Positions 1-6,420 are shown, counted from the stretch's first letter. The stretch: DNA of 8,235 bases from an uncultured Collinsella sp. (GCA_902493545.1 CABUQI010000057.1:1-8235), one strand, 5' to 3'. The notes: a model not told the origin generated them from the letters alone. Program-made: numbers and translations.

Positions 1-1443
1 ACGCTCGGCAAGATGGACTTTACGGTGCCGGTCTCGCTCAAGGCCACACTGCGCGGCTACCAGGTCGACGGATACCAGTGGCTCGGCTCGCTCGAACACC
101 TGGGCCTTGGCGGCATCTTGGCCGACGACATGGGCCTGGGCAAAACGCTCCAGATGATCGCGCATATCCTGGCGCGCGTGGAGGCGGGGGACACCAAGCC
201 CACGCTCGTGGTATGCCCGGCCTCACTCGTGTACAACTGGACTGCCGAGCTGGAGCGCTTTGCGCCCTCGCTCGATGTTTTCGCAATCGTGGGCGCCAAG
301 GCGCAGCGTCGCGTGCAGATTGCCGGCGCGGCTGAGCATAACGTGGTCGTGACGTCGTATGACCTTATGCGCCGCGATATCGATGAGTACGCCGGGCAGG
401 ATTTTGCCCGCGTGGTGCTCGACGAGGCCCAGTACATTAAAAACCCACTCACCCAGGTGGCACGTGCCACCAAGCGCCTGCCGGCCGGCGTGCGCTTTGC
501 CCTGACGGGCACGCCCATCGAAAACCGCCTATCCGAGCTCTGGAGCATCTTCGACTTTTTGATGCCGGGCCTGCTGGGCACGCGTGAATCGTTTGCAAAG
601 CGCTTCGAAAGCCCGGTCGAGCATGCCGAGGGCGACAGTGCCGCCCGCCTGCAAGCGCTCGTGTCGCCGTTTGTGCTGCGCCGTGTCAAGGAAGACGTGG
701 TGGCCGACCTGCCCGAGAAGATCGAGGATACGGTCATGGCGCAGCTCACCGGCGAGCAGCGCAAGCTTTACCTGGCAAACCAAGACCGCATCGCCCAGCA
801 GGTGCAGCACCGCGAGGCATCCGAGTTTAAGAAAGACAAGCTCAAGGTGCTCGCCGAGCTCACCAAGCTGCGCCAGATCTGCTGCGACCCGCGTCTGCAC
901 TACGAGGATTACAAGGCAGGGAGCGCCAAACTCGATACGTGCATGGAGCTCGTGCACGGCGCACTCGACGGCGGGCATCGCATCCTGTTGTTCAGCCAGT
1001 TTACGGGTATGCTCGATATTATCGGTAAGCGCTTGGCCAAGGAGGACATCGCCTTCCTTAAGCTCACGGGCGCTTCGTCTAAGGAGAGCCGCGCCAAGAT
1101 GGTCGCACAGTTCCAGGCGGGCGAGGTGCCGGTCTTTTTGATCTCGCTCAAGGCGGGCGGCGTGGGCCTTAACCTGACGGCGGCCGACGTGGTCATCCAC
1201 TACGACCCGTGGTGGAACGTGGCGGCGCAGGACCAAGCGACTGACCGCGCGCATCGTATTGGCCAGCAACATACCGTGACCGTGTACAAGCTCATCGCCA
1301 AGGACACGATCGAGGAGCGCATTATGCAGATGCAGGAGTCCAAGCGCGACCTGGTCAACAGCGTGCTCGGCGGCGACGGCATCTCGTCGGCACTGTTCAC
1401 GCGCGAGGATGTTCTGGCGCTGCTCGGCGGCGACGGGCGCTAG
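1..1443 (+). CDS. SNF2-family DEAD/DEAH-box helicase, C-terminal part (5' truncated by window edge)
   Basis: The frame is open from base 1 to the TAG at 1441-1443, so the Met codon at base 13 is probably internal. The visible 480 residues form a whole SNF2 ATPase core. Counting residue 1 at bases 1-3, motif I is DMGLGKT (43-49) and motif Ia lies around VVCPASLVYNW (70-80). Motif II is DEAQ (141-144), motif III is TGTPIENR (169-176), and the second RecA lobe starts near LLFSQF (329-334). Motif V is AGGVGLNL (385-392), and motif VI is DQATDRAHRIGQ (411-422). Proteins of this family use ATP to translocate on double-stranded DNA and remodel protein-DNA contacts; they usually do not separate strands. 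Bacterial members are commonly about 1000 residues long, with an N-terminal SWIM-type zinc or SNF2-associated domain, so roughly half is probably missing upstream. The family call is firm. The cellular role cannot be read from the sequence. Confidence 0.95.
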   Translation, partial: TLGKMDFTVPVSLKATLRGYQVDGYQWLGSLEHLGLGGILADDMGLGKTLQMIAHILARVEAGDTKPTLVVCPASLVYNWTAELERFAPSLDVFAIVGAKAQRRVQIAGAAEHNVVVTSYDLMRRDIDEYAGQDFARVVLDEAQYIKNPLTQVARATKRLPAGVRFALTGTPIENRLSELWSIFDFLMPGLLGTRESFAKRFESPVEHAEGDSAARLQALVSPFVLRRVKEDVVADLPEKIEDTVMAQLTGEQRKLYLANQDRIAQQVQHREASEFKKDKLKVLAELTKLRQICCDPRLHYEDYKAGSAKLDTCMELVHGALDGGHRILLFSQFTGMLDIIGKRLAKEDIAFLKLTGASSKESRAKMVAQFQAGEVPVFLISLKAGGVGLNLTAADVVIHYDPWWNVAAQDQATDRAHRIGQQHTVTVYKLIAKDTIEERIMQMQESKRDLVNSVLGGDGISSALFTREDVLALLGGDGR

Positions 1444-1469
1444 CCGCGCGCGGGGTGGGACTGCTGGAG

Positions 1470-1511
1470 CGGGCAGGACGGTCGACGCATTTTGGCCCGA
1501 CCGCTTGCCTG
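1470..1511. repeat. Imperfect inverted repeat downstream of the SNF2 gene
   Basis: The two arms are 1470-1475 pairing with 1506-1511 (one G-T wobble) and 1479-1484 (CGGTCG) pairing with 1498-1503 (CGACCG). An asymmetric internal loop separates the two stems, and the apical loop is about 13 bases. It could fold in RNA as a hairpin 26 bases after the helicase stop. There is no T-run after it, so it is a poor intrinsic terminator. It may be a weak or factor-assisted terminator, or chance in GC-rich DNA. Confidence 0.35.
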
Positions 1512-1565
1512 ATCCGTTATGTGTTCATTTGCAATGCCGTGGATGGTTTGTCTGCCTTTGGGCAT

Positions 1566-1581
1566 AAGAACCATCAAGAAC
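1566..1581 (+). repeat. Short direct repeat AAGAAC x2 in the superoxide reductase leader
   Basis: AAGAAC occurs at 1566-1571 and again at 1576-1581, exactly 10 bases apart, or about one helical turn. The related AGAACAT follows at 1601-1607, straddling the ribosome binding site. The repeat lies 28-43 bases before the start codon, a place where a regulator could bind, but no known operator matches. It may be chance. Confidence 0.3.
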
Positions 1582-1608
1582 ATTGGCACATCAGCAAAGG
1601 AGAACATC

Positions 1609-1971
1609 ATGGCGAAATTCTTTAGGGACCCCGACGGCAAGCTCATCGCCGCCCTTAGCGACGACGTTGCGACCCCTGCCGGTTGCACGGAACTGACCGC
1701 AAACACTGAGGACGCGGCGCACGAGAAGCACGTGCCTGTTGTCGAGACCGAGCGCGACGGTCACGTGATTCGCGCACGCGTTGGCTCGGTCGAGCACCCC
1801 AGCCTGCCCGAGCACTACATTGAGTGGATCGCCCTTGAGGCCGAGGGCCGCTTAGAGGTCCATTACCTTGAGCCCGGCATGAAACCCGCGACGTTTTTCG
1901 CGGGCGGCTCCAAGACCGGTACCGTCTATGCCTACTGCAACCTGCACGGGCTGTGGTCCGCGACATTCTAG
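1609..1971 (+). CDS. Superoxide reductase (desulfoferrodoxin/neelaredoxin family) without a functional center I
   Basis: A 120-residue cytoplasmic protein that would reduce superoxide to hydrogen peroxide without making oxygen, a typical defence of anaerobes. The Fe(His)4(Cys) center II ligands are in place: H41 within EKHVP, H63 within VEHP, H69 within PEHYIEW, and C110 and H113 within YCNLHGLW. The catalytic Glu-Lys pair is E39-K40. The H69-to-C110 spacing of 41 matches desulfoferrodoxin. Residues 1-37 look like a remnant of the desulforedoxin-like N-terminal domain, but only C26 is present where center I needs four cysteines. It therefore resembles the Treponema-type one-iron enzyme with a degenerate N-domain. 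The ATG at 1609 is chosen because AAAGGAG (1596-1602) stands six bases before it; the upstream in-frame ATG at 1519 has no such site and would add 30 residues unlike the family. It appears to be a single-gene unit ending at the hairpin at 2017-2050. Electron donor (rubredoxin or other) is not encoded nearby. Confidence 0.93.
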   Translation: MAKFFRDPDGKLIAALSDDVATPAGCTELTANTEDAAHEKHVPVVETERDGHVIRARVGSVEHPSLPEHYIEWIALEAEGRLEVHYLEPGMKPATFFAGGSKTGTVYAYCNLHGLWSATF

Positions 1972-2016
1972 GAGCGCGCCCCCGCTCGGGGTATCATAGC
2001 TAGCATATGCACATGC

Positions 2017-2050
2017 AAGCGCCGGCTGCATTATGCGGCCGGCGCTTTTA
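2017..2050 (+). terminator. Intrinsic terminator hairpin after superoxide reductase gene
   Basis: A perfect 10-bp stem pairs 2017-2026 (AAGCGCCGGC) with 2038-2047 (GCCGGCGCTT). The loop can pair further (2027-2030 with 2034-2037, one wobble) to leave a three-base tip. The T-rich end CTTTTA (2045-2050) follows. It lies 46 bases after the superoxide reductase stop and 39 bases before the next start, and fits a rho-independent terminator. The TATCAT at 1992-1997 could be a -10 element for the next gene. If that promoter is used, the same hairpin would sit in the leader of the NadE-like mRNA. Confidence 0.8.
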
Positions 2051-2088
2051 CTACGATTTCGATGGTTTACGACGGAAAGGGCTGGGCC

Positions 2089-4074
2089 ATGAAGCTCGCG
2101 CTTGCACAGATCGATATGCGCCTGGGTGATATTGAGGGCATTTGCGGCCGCATCGAGGACCAGGCTCGTTTGGCCCACGAGCGCGGGGCGCGCGTGCTGT
2201 GCGTTCCGGCTCCGCTCTTTATGGGCGCCATGCCCGGTGGCCTGGTGGGCGCTGCCGACTTTGAGCACGACGTGCTTGCCGGTTTGACTGGTGTCGCCGA
2301 GCGTATCCAGGAGCTTGACATGATCTGCATCGTGCCCGCGGCGGTTTCGTTTGAGGGCCAGCCGCTGCTCGACTACATGATGCTCAAGGACGGTCATGTG
2401 GTGCCGGCGCGTTCGAGCATTGCCTTGCAGCGTGGCGAGAACAACGACACGCGTTGGGCGCCGCCGGTGTTCGACGTGGACGGCGTGCGCATCGCCGTGA
2501 TTTTTGACTTGGACCGCGAGCTCGAGATGTTGCCGACCGGCGTCGACCTCATCGCGTATTTCCAATTCAACGCGTTTGACATGACCGACCGCGAGACTGC
2601 CGCCATTGCCGCCGTTCGCTGCGGCGCCTACCGCAAGATCGCATCCAAGCGCAGCGTGTGGTTTGCCTGCATGGCGCCGGTCGGCGCCTATGACGAGTCG
2701 GTGTATACCGGCGGTTCGTTTGTGCTCGACGACTGCGGTCGCGTGGTGGCCCAGGCGCCGTGTTTTGAGGAGAGCCTGCTGGTTCAGGAGATTCAGCGCG
2801 GCGTGATGCTCGATGCCCTGGAAGATCACGAACTGCCCGAGTTCCGTTCCGAGGAGTGGCTGTGGCAGGCGCTGGTGCTCGCCGTGCGCGACAACGCCCG
2901 AGCACACGGTGCGTCGCGTGCTGTGGTGGCACTCGAGGGTGACTTGCCGTCGTCCCTGCTAGCGGCGCTGGCCGTCGACGCTCTGGGCCCGCGCAATGTG
3001 ATTGGCCTGGTGCTGGGGCGCAACCGTATCTTTACGCCGGCGCAGGAAGAGGCCGAGGCTGCCCGCTGTGCCGCCGTCCGCGCCATCGTCGAGCGTTTGC
3101 ACATTCGCACCGTCGAGCGCGATGCACCGGATGCGGCGCGTGTGCTCGATCGCGACGTGTCGGCGGGTGATGCCGAGCGTCTGCGCTCGCGCACGCTGGG
3201 CCTCATGCTGGAGGACACGGCGCTCGAGCTGGGTGCGATGGCGCTGAGCCCGCTGTCCAAAACCGAGTACGCGCTGGCGGCGCCGGCGCTTTGCGGCGGC
3301 TACCAGGGCGATTACGCGCCCTTTGGCGATGTGTACCTGTCGACGCTTGAGTTTGTGGCACGTGTGCGCAACCGCACGTCTGCCGTGGTGCCCCAAGAGC
3401 TCGTGACGCTCAACGCGGTGGAAGATTGTATGGAGCGAGTGCTGGCGCAGGCGCTCTCAACGCTCGACGGTCCGGTCGATATGCTCGACCGCGCGGCGCA
3501 GCTGCTCGGCGGGCTTGAGCCGGGTGAGGTCGATGGGGCGCTCGAGGCGCACGTGGACCGCAATCGATCTTTCGACGACATCCCGATGGCCGCTGGCAAG
3601 CCTGAGGCCTGCTCGCTGCTGCTGATGCTCGTTCGACAGGGTGAAGCTGCCCGCCGCATGTTGCCGATGGCGCCGATCGTCTCGGCCCGTTCGTTTGCCG
3701 AGCGTGCCTGGCCGTACATGCTCGCGTGGTCCGACCTGGGGCTTAACGGCAAGGAGCGTATGACGGTCGATTCGCTGGCGCGCGCCGAGGTGCGCCGTTT
3801 TGCTGACGAGGATACAAGCGAGCGCATGCGTGGTGAGATGATGGGCATATTGGGTGACCTGTTGGGTATTTCGCCCGAGCAGATGGAGGAGCTGCGCTCT
3901 GAGGACGGTCAGCGTCGTTTACACGAGGGAATGAAAAAGTTCGAGGGCGAGGTTCAGGACGCCATCGATAAGATGATGGGCGGTCAGGGCGGCTCGCAAG
4001 GTAGTCCCCAGGGTGGCCCGATGCCGCACCCGCCAGTAGATCCGAGGCAGTTCCCCTTTTTCTCGCAGAACTAA
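2089..4074 (+). CDS. Glutamine-dependent NAD synthetase-like protein with degenerate active sites (probable pseudoenzyme)
   Basis: A 661-residue protein with the domain order of glutamine-dependent NadE: a nitrilase (CN-hydrolase) domain at about 1-245 starting MKLALAQIDMRLGD, then an NAD-synthase (ATP-pyrophosphatase) domain at about 255-550. Relationship is clear from family-like stretches such as ALVLAVRDNARAHG (261-274), LAALAVDALGPRNVIG (291-306), YAPFGDV (409-415) and the C-terminal RRMLPMAPIVSARSF (522-536). The key residues are altered. The nitrilase Glu of the usual PE is Ala41, the catalytic Cys of ICED is Phe139, and no Lys exists between 101 and 180. The ATP-binding SGGxDS loop reads EGDLPSS (283-289), and the NKSE motif reads SKTE (390-393). 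By inference it neither hydrolyses glutamine nor amidates NaAD; its role is unknown. Residues about 550-661 are an added helical region plus a Gly/Gln/Pro-rich tail. Start: GGAAAGGG (2074-2081) lies seven bases before the ATG; the in-frame ATG at 2062 has no ribosome binding site. The frame is intact over almost 2 kb with normal codon use, so it is a maintained gene rather than a pseudogene. Confidence 0.85.
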   Translation: MKLALAQIDMRLGDIEGICGRIEDQARLAHERGARVLCVPAPLFMGAMPGGLVGAADFEHDVLAGLTGVAERIQELDMICIVPAAVSFEGQPLLDYMMLKDGHVVPARSSIALQRGENNDTRWAPPVFDVDGVRIAVIFDLDRELEMLPTGVDLIAYFQFNAFDMTDRETAAIAAVRCGAYRKIASKRSVWFACMAPVGAYDESVYTGGSFVLDDCGRVVAQAPCFEESLLVQEIQRGVMLDALEDHELPEFRSEEWLWQALVLAVRDNARAHGASRAVVALEGDLPSSLLAALAVDALGPRNVIGLVLGRNRIFTPAQEEAEAARCAAVRAIVERLHIRTVERDAPDAARVLDRDVSAGDAERLRSRTLGLMLEDTALELGAMALSPLSKTEYALAAPALCGGYQGDYAPFGDVYLSTLEFVARVRNRTSAVVPQELVTLNAVEDCMERVLAQALSTLDGPVDMLDRAAQLLGGLEPGEVDGALEAHVDRNRSFDDIPMAAGKPEACSLLLMLVRQGEAARRMLPMAPIVSARSFAERAWPYMLAWSDLGLNGKERMTVDSLARAEVRRFADEDTSERMRGEMMGILGDLLGISPEQMEELRSEDGQRRLHEGMKKFEGEVQDAIDKMMGGQGGSQGSPQGGPMPHPPVDPRQFPFFSQN

Positions 4075-4113
4075 CTATGGGACAGGATTCGCTTCCAACC
4101 CCGATACTTCAAC

Positions 4114-4142
4114 TAAGCATCTTGGCCCCGTTGTGTTATTCT
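4114..4142 (+). promoter_or_regulatory. Predicted extended -10 promoter for ruvCAB
   Basis: TGT-TATTCT (4134-4142) is an extended -10 element (TGn followed by a TATAAT-like hexamer). The -35 position, 17 bases upstream, reads TAAGCA (4114-4119), only three of six matches to TTGACA, as expected for an extended -10 promoter. Transcription would begin near 4149, giving a leader of about 60 bases before ruvC. Its placement directly against the LexA box supports it. Confidence 0.6.
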
Positions 4143-4174
4143 AGAACAGACGTTCGTGAATGATGCGCGGGGCC
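4124..4174. repeat. 7-bp inverted repeat enclosing the ruv promoter and LexA box
   Basis: GGCCCCG (4124-4130) is repeated inverted and exactly as CGGGGCC (4168-4174), with 37 bases between. The arms enclose the -10 element and the LexA box. The left arm lies upstream of the predicted start of transcription, so the two arms would not pair in the ruv mRNA. They could pair in read-through RNA from the NadE-like gene, or be a DNA-level site. Confidence 0.4.
4143..4156. promoter_or_regulatory. LexA-binding site (SOS box) controlling ruvCAB
   Basis: The sequence AGAACAGACGTTCG contains the palindrome GAAC-N4-GTTC (GAAC 4144-4147, GTTC 4152-4155). The Gram-positive LexA/DinR consensus CGAACRNRYGTTYC is matched at all positions except the first and last. 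It starts immediately after the -10 hexamer and covers the predicted transcription start, an ideal place for repression. LexA control of ruv genes is established in other bacteria (ruvAB in E. coli, ruvCAB in mycobacteria). The prediction is that ruvC, ruvA and ruvB are all induced by DNA damage here. Confidence 0.8.
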
Positions 4175-4211
4175 TTGCCTTGCGCCGTGCTTGTGGCGAG
4201 GGGAGGTTGGC

Positions 4212-4733
4212 TTGGTCATTTTGGGTATCGACCCCGGTTTGGCCCATACGGGTTGGGGGATTATCGAGGAGCGGCGCGGCGAGGTTCGCTGCCGCGCTTA
4301 CGGTTGTATCGAGACCAGCGCGGGCAGTCCGCTCGCGGTGCGCCTGTCGCATATTGCCCGCGACCTCAAGGGTGTCGTGGAGCGTTATCGACCAGATACC
4401 GCTGCTATCGAGAGCATTTACTTTGGCGCCAACGTTCGCTCGGCCATCCCTACGGCGCATGCCCGCGGCGCTGCACTCGTGGCGCTTTCGGAATGCGCGC
4501 TCGAGATTGGCGAGTACACGCCCATGCAGATCAAGCAGGCCGTCGTGGGCACGGGTGCCGCGGACAAACGCCAGGTCGCGTATATGGTTCGCACGCTCAC
4601 ACAGCTCGATCACGACCCTCGTCCCGACCATGCCGCCGATGCCTTGGCTTGCGCCATCTGCCACGTTAACCTCAGCCGCACCCGGGCGCTTACCGGCGGC
4701 GAGTTCTATCAACAGAGAGGAACCGGATACTGA
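4212..4733 (+). CDS. ruvC: Holliday junction resolvase RuvC (crossover junction endodeoxyribonuclease)
   Basis: A 173-residue dimeric, magnesium-dependent nuclease of the RNase H fold that makes paired nicks in Holliday junctions to resolve recombination intermediates. The N-terminus LGIDPGLAHTGWG (4-16) carries catalytic D7. Further catalytic positions are E67 in AAIES, and H140 and D143 in PDHAADALA; His in place of the third Asp is normal in many RuvC proteins. GTGAADKRQV (113-122) is the conserved DNA-contact region. The start chosen is TTG at 4212, because GGGGAGG (4200-4206) lies five bases upstream and the protein then begins M-VILGIDPG like its relatives. Another in-frame TTG at 4191 would add seven residues and has no ribosome binding site. 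It is the first gene of ruvCAB, downstream of the SOS box, and its stop codon overlaps the ruvA start by one base. Confidence 0.96.
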   Translation: MVILGIDPGLAHTGWGIIEERRGEVRCRAYGCIETSAGSPLAVRLSHIARDLKGVVERYRPDTAAIESIYFGANVRSAIPTAHARGAALVALSECALEIGEYTPMQIKQAVVGTGAADKRQVAYMVRTLTQLDHDPRPDHAADALACAICHVNLSRTRALTGGEFYQQRGTGY

Positions 4734-5353
4734 TGATCTCCCAGCTCCATGGAACGCTTGTCGAGGCCACGATGAGCTCGGCCGTCGTCGATGTATCGGG
4801 CGTGGGCTTTGAGCTCGGTATTTCGGGCAGCACCGCCGCTACGCTGCCTACGCCCGGCGGTGAGGTGCGCCTCTACACGCGTATGCAGGTGCGTGAGGAC
4901 GCCATGACGCTCTTTGGCTTTGCCTCCAAGGACGAGCGCACGATGTTCGATCGGCTCGTGTCCGTATCGGGCGTCGGCCCGCGCCTGGCGCTTGCCGTGC
5001 TCTCCACCTATACCGTGGGTCAGCTGTATTCCCTGGTAATGGCCGAGGACGACAAGGGCATGGCCAAGGTTCCCGGTGTGGGCAAAAAGACTGCGCAGCG
5101 CCTCATCTTGGAACTCAAGAGCACCTTTGCCAAGGACAAGGGCTTTGTGCCGGTCGACGTGATTCCCGGCCAGGTTGCGATGCCCGTGCCCGCTGCCGCT
5201 CCCTCGGTGATCGATGATGCCCGTGCGGCGCTCCTTTCCATGGGCTTTAGCCCGCAGGAGACCGATGTTGCCCTGAGCGGGTATGATGGGCAGAATATGC
5301 GTGTCGAGGATCTGCTCGGCGCGGCGCTTAAGCGACTCGGAATGGATGCGTGA
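4733..5353 (+). CDS. ruvA: Holliday junction branch migration complex subunit RuvA
   Basis: A 206-residue protein whose tetramers hold the Holliday junction in a square-planar form and load the RuvB motor. The N-terminal OB-fold domain is at about 1-64 (MISQLHGTLVE). The acidic pin residues E55-D56 (in VREDAMTLFGF) separate strands at the crossover. Two helix-hairpin-helix motifs follow: VSGVGPRLALAVL (78-90) and VPGVGKKTAQRLILEL (113-128). A flexible Ala/Pro-rich linker (about 140-157) leads to the RuvB-binding domain III (about 158-206). Length is normal. The ATG at 4733 shares its A with the ruvC TGA (TGATG), so translation is probably coupled. The ribosome-binding-like GAGAGGA (4715-4721) is 11 bases before the start, slightly far. 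Confidence 0.97.
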   Translation: MISQLHGTLVEATMSSAVVDVSGVGFELGISGSTAATLPTPGGEVRLYTRMQVREDAMTLFGFASKDERTMFDRLVSVSGVGPRLALAVLSTYTVGQLYSLVMAEDDKGMAKVPGVGKKTAQRLILELKSTFAKDKGFVPVDVIPGQVAMPVPAAAPSVIDDARAALLSMGFSPQETDVALSGYDGQNMRVEDLLGAALKRLGMDA

Positions 5354-6420
5354 TGTGGGAAGCCGATGACTCTCAGGACCTGTGGGCGACGCCCGGCAAC
5401 TCGCCGGCGGCATCCATGGCGCATGGCGAGCGTATGGTGGGTTCGGAGCTGACGCCCGAGGACCTCGATGTCGACCGCACTTTGCGCCCCCAGCGCCTGG
5501 ACGACTACTGTGGCCAGGAGCACATCAAGCAGAGCCTGCGCGTGTTGATCGAAGCGGCACAAAGCCGCGGCGAGACGCTCGACCACGTGATCTTCTCGGG
5601 CCCTCCGGGTCTGGGCAAGACCACGCTGGCTACGGTTATCGCCAACGAGCTGGGCGCTCAGATTAAGACGACGAGCGGTCCGGCCATCGCGCGCACCGGC
5701 GACCTGGCTGCCATCCTTACCAACCTGCAACCGGGTGACGTGCTGTTTATCGACGAGATACACCGTCTCAACCGCTCGGTCGAGGAAGTGCTGTATCCCG
5801 CGATGGAGGACTTTGCGCTCGATATCGTGATCGGCAAGGGTCCGGCTGCGCGTTCGATTCGCCTGGATATCCCCAAGTTCACGCTGGTGGCGGCAACGAC
5901 TCGCTCGGGCATGTTGACCGGCCCGCTACGCGACCGTTTTGGCATTTCGTATCGCCTGGATTACTACACCGTTGAGGAACTCGCCCAGATTGTGACGCGC
6001 TCGGCGACCATTCTGGGCGTGACGATCGACCATCCCAGCGCGCTCGAGATCGGCTCGCGTTCGCGCGGTACGCCGCGCCTCGCCAACCGTCTGCTCAAAC
6101 GCGTGCGTGACTATGCGCAGGTGCGCGGCAACGGTCCAATTGAGCTTGATATTTGCCGTCAGGCGCTTGAGTTCTTCGAGATCGACGAGCTCGGCCTGGA
6201 CTGGATGGACATTCGCATCTTGGAGACACTTGCCAAGACGTTCTCCGGCCGCGCCGTGGGTCTGACGACGCTTGCCAGCGCGGTGGGCGAGGACCCGGGT
6301 ACGCTCGAGGATGTCTATGAGCCCTATCTGCTGCAGTGTGGCTTGATGATTCGTACACCGCAGGGTCGCCAGGCAACCCTGCGCACATTCGAGCATTTGG
6401 GTATTGAACCGACCCTGTAG
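5353..6420 (+). CDS. ruvB: Holliday junction branch migration ATPase RuvB
   Basis: A 355-residue AAA+ hexameric motor that pumps DNA through the RuvA-bound junction. Walker A is GPPGLGKTT (83-91) and Walker B LFIDEIH (131-137). The sensor 1 region is ATTRSG (181-186), the RDRFG box with the arginine finger is at 193-197, and sensor 2 RGTPRLANRLLKRVRD lies at 238-253. The winged-helix DNA-binding domain is at about 280-355, including GLDWMD and a C-terminal TPQGR. Walker A begins about 20 residues later than in E. coli RuvB. This is because of a low-conservation N-terminal leader (1-36), so internal Met22 or Met28 are possible alternative starts. ATG 5353 is preferred because it overlaps the ruvA stop as TGATG, exactly as at the ruvC-ruvA junction. 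A GTG at 5350 would overlap by four bases. No strong ribosome binding site is visible, consistent with coupling. Confidence 0.97.
   Translation: MWEADDSQDLWATPGNSPAASMAHGERMVGSELTPEDLDVDRTLRPQRLDDYCGQEHIKQSLRVLIEAAQSRGETLDHVIFSGPPGLGKTTLATVIANELGAQIKTTSGPAIARTGDLAAILTNLQPGDVLFIDEIHRLNRSVEEVLYPAMEDFALDIVIGKGPAARSIRLDIPKFTLVAATTRSGMLTGPLRDRFGISYRLDYYTVEELAQIVTRSATILGVTIDHPSALEIGSRSRGTPRLANRLLKRVRDYAQVRGNGPIELDICRQALEFFEIDELGLDWMDIRILETLAKTFSGRAVGLTTLASAVGEDPGTLEDVYEPYLLQCGLMIRTPQGRQATLRTFEHLGIEPTL

Noticed and set aside
57..1272. Minus-strand open frames opposite the SNF2 gene (57-764 and 529-1272)
   Set aside because: The plus-strand SNF2 motifs are complete; the antisense products are Arg/Ser- or Leu/Arg-rich with no domain.
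1519..1608. Longer start for superoxide reductase at ATG 1519
   Set aside because: The ATG at 1609 has a well placed AAAGGAG and gives the family-like N-terminus; the extra 30 residues are non-conserved and the upstream ATG lacks a ribosome binding site.
1852..2907. Open frame of 351 codons on the minus strand across the terminator and NadE-like gene
   Set aside because: It runs antisense through the end of the superoxide reductase gene, the hairpin and the NadE-like gene; the composition (His/Arg/Gln rich) is typical of a GC-rich shadow frame.
2089..4074. NadE-like gene as a decaying pseudogene
   Set aside because: There is no stop, frameshift or deletion over 661 codons, a good ribosome binding site is present, and structural residues outside the active sites are well kept, which fits a functional divergent protein better.
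4156..4812. Alternative plus-strand frames over ruvC (4156-4812 and 4160-4669)
   Set aside because: They overlap ruvC in other frames, and the first also runs into ruvA; they are Arg/Ala/Ser-rich shadows with no family similarity.
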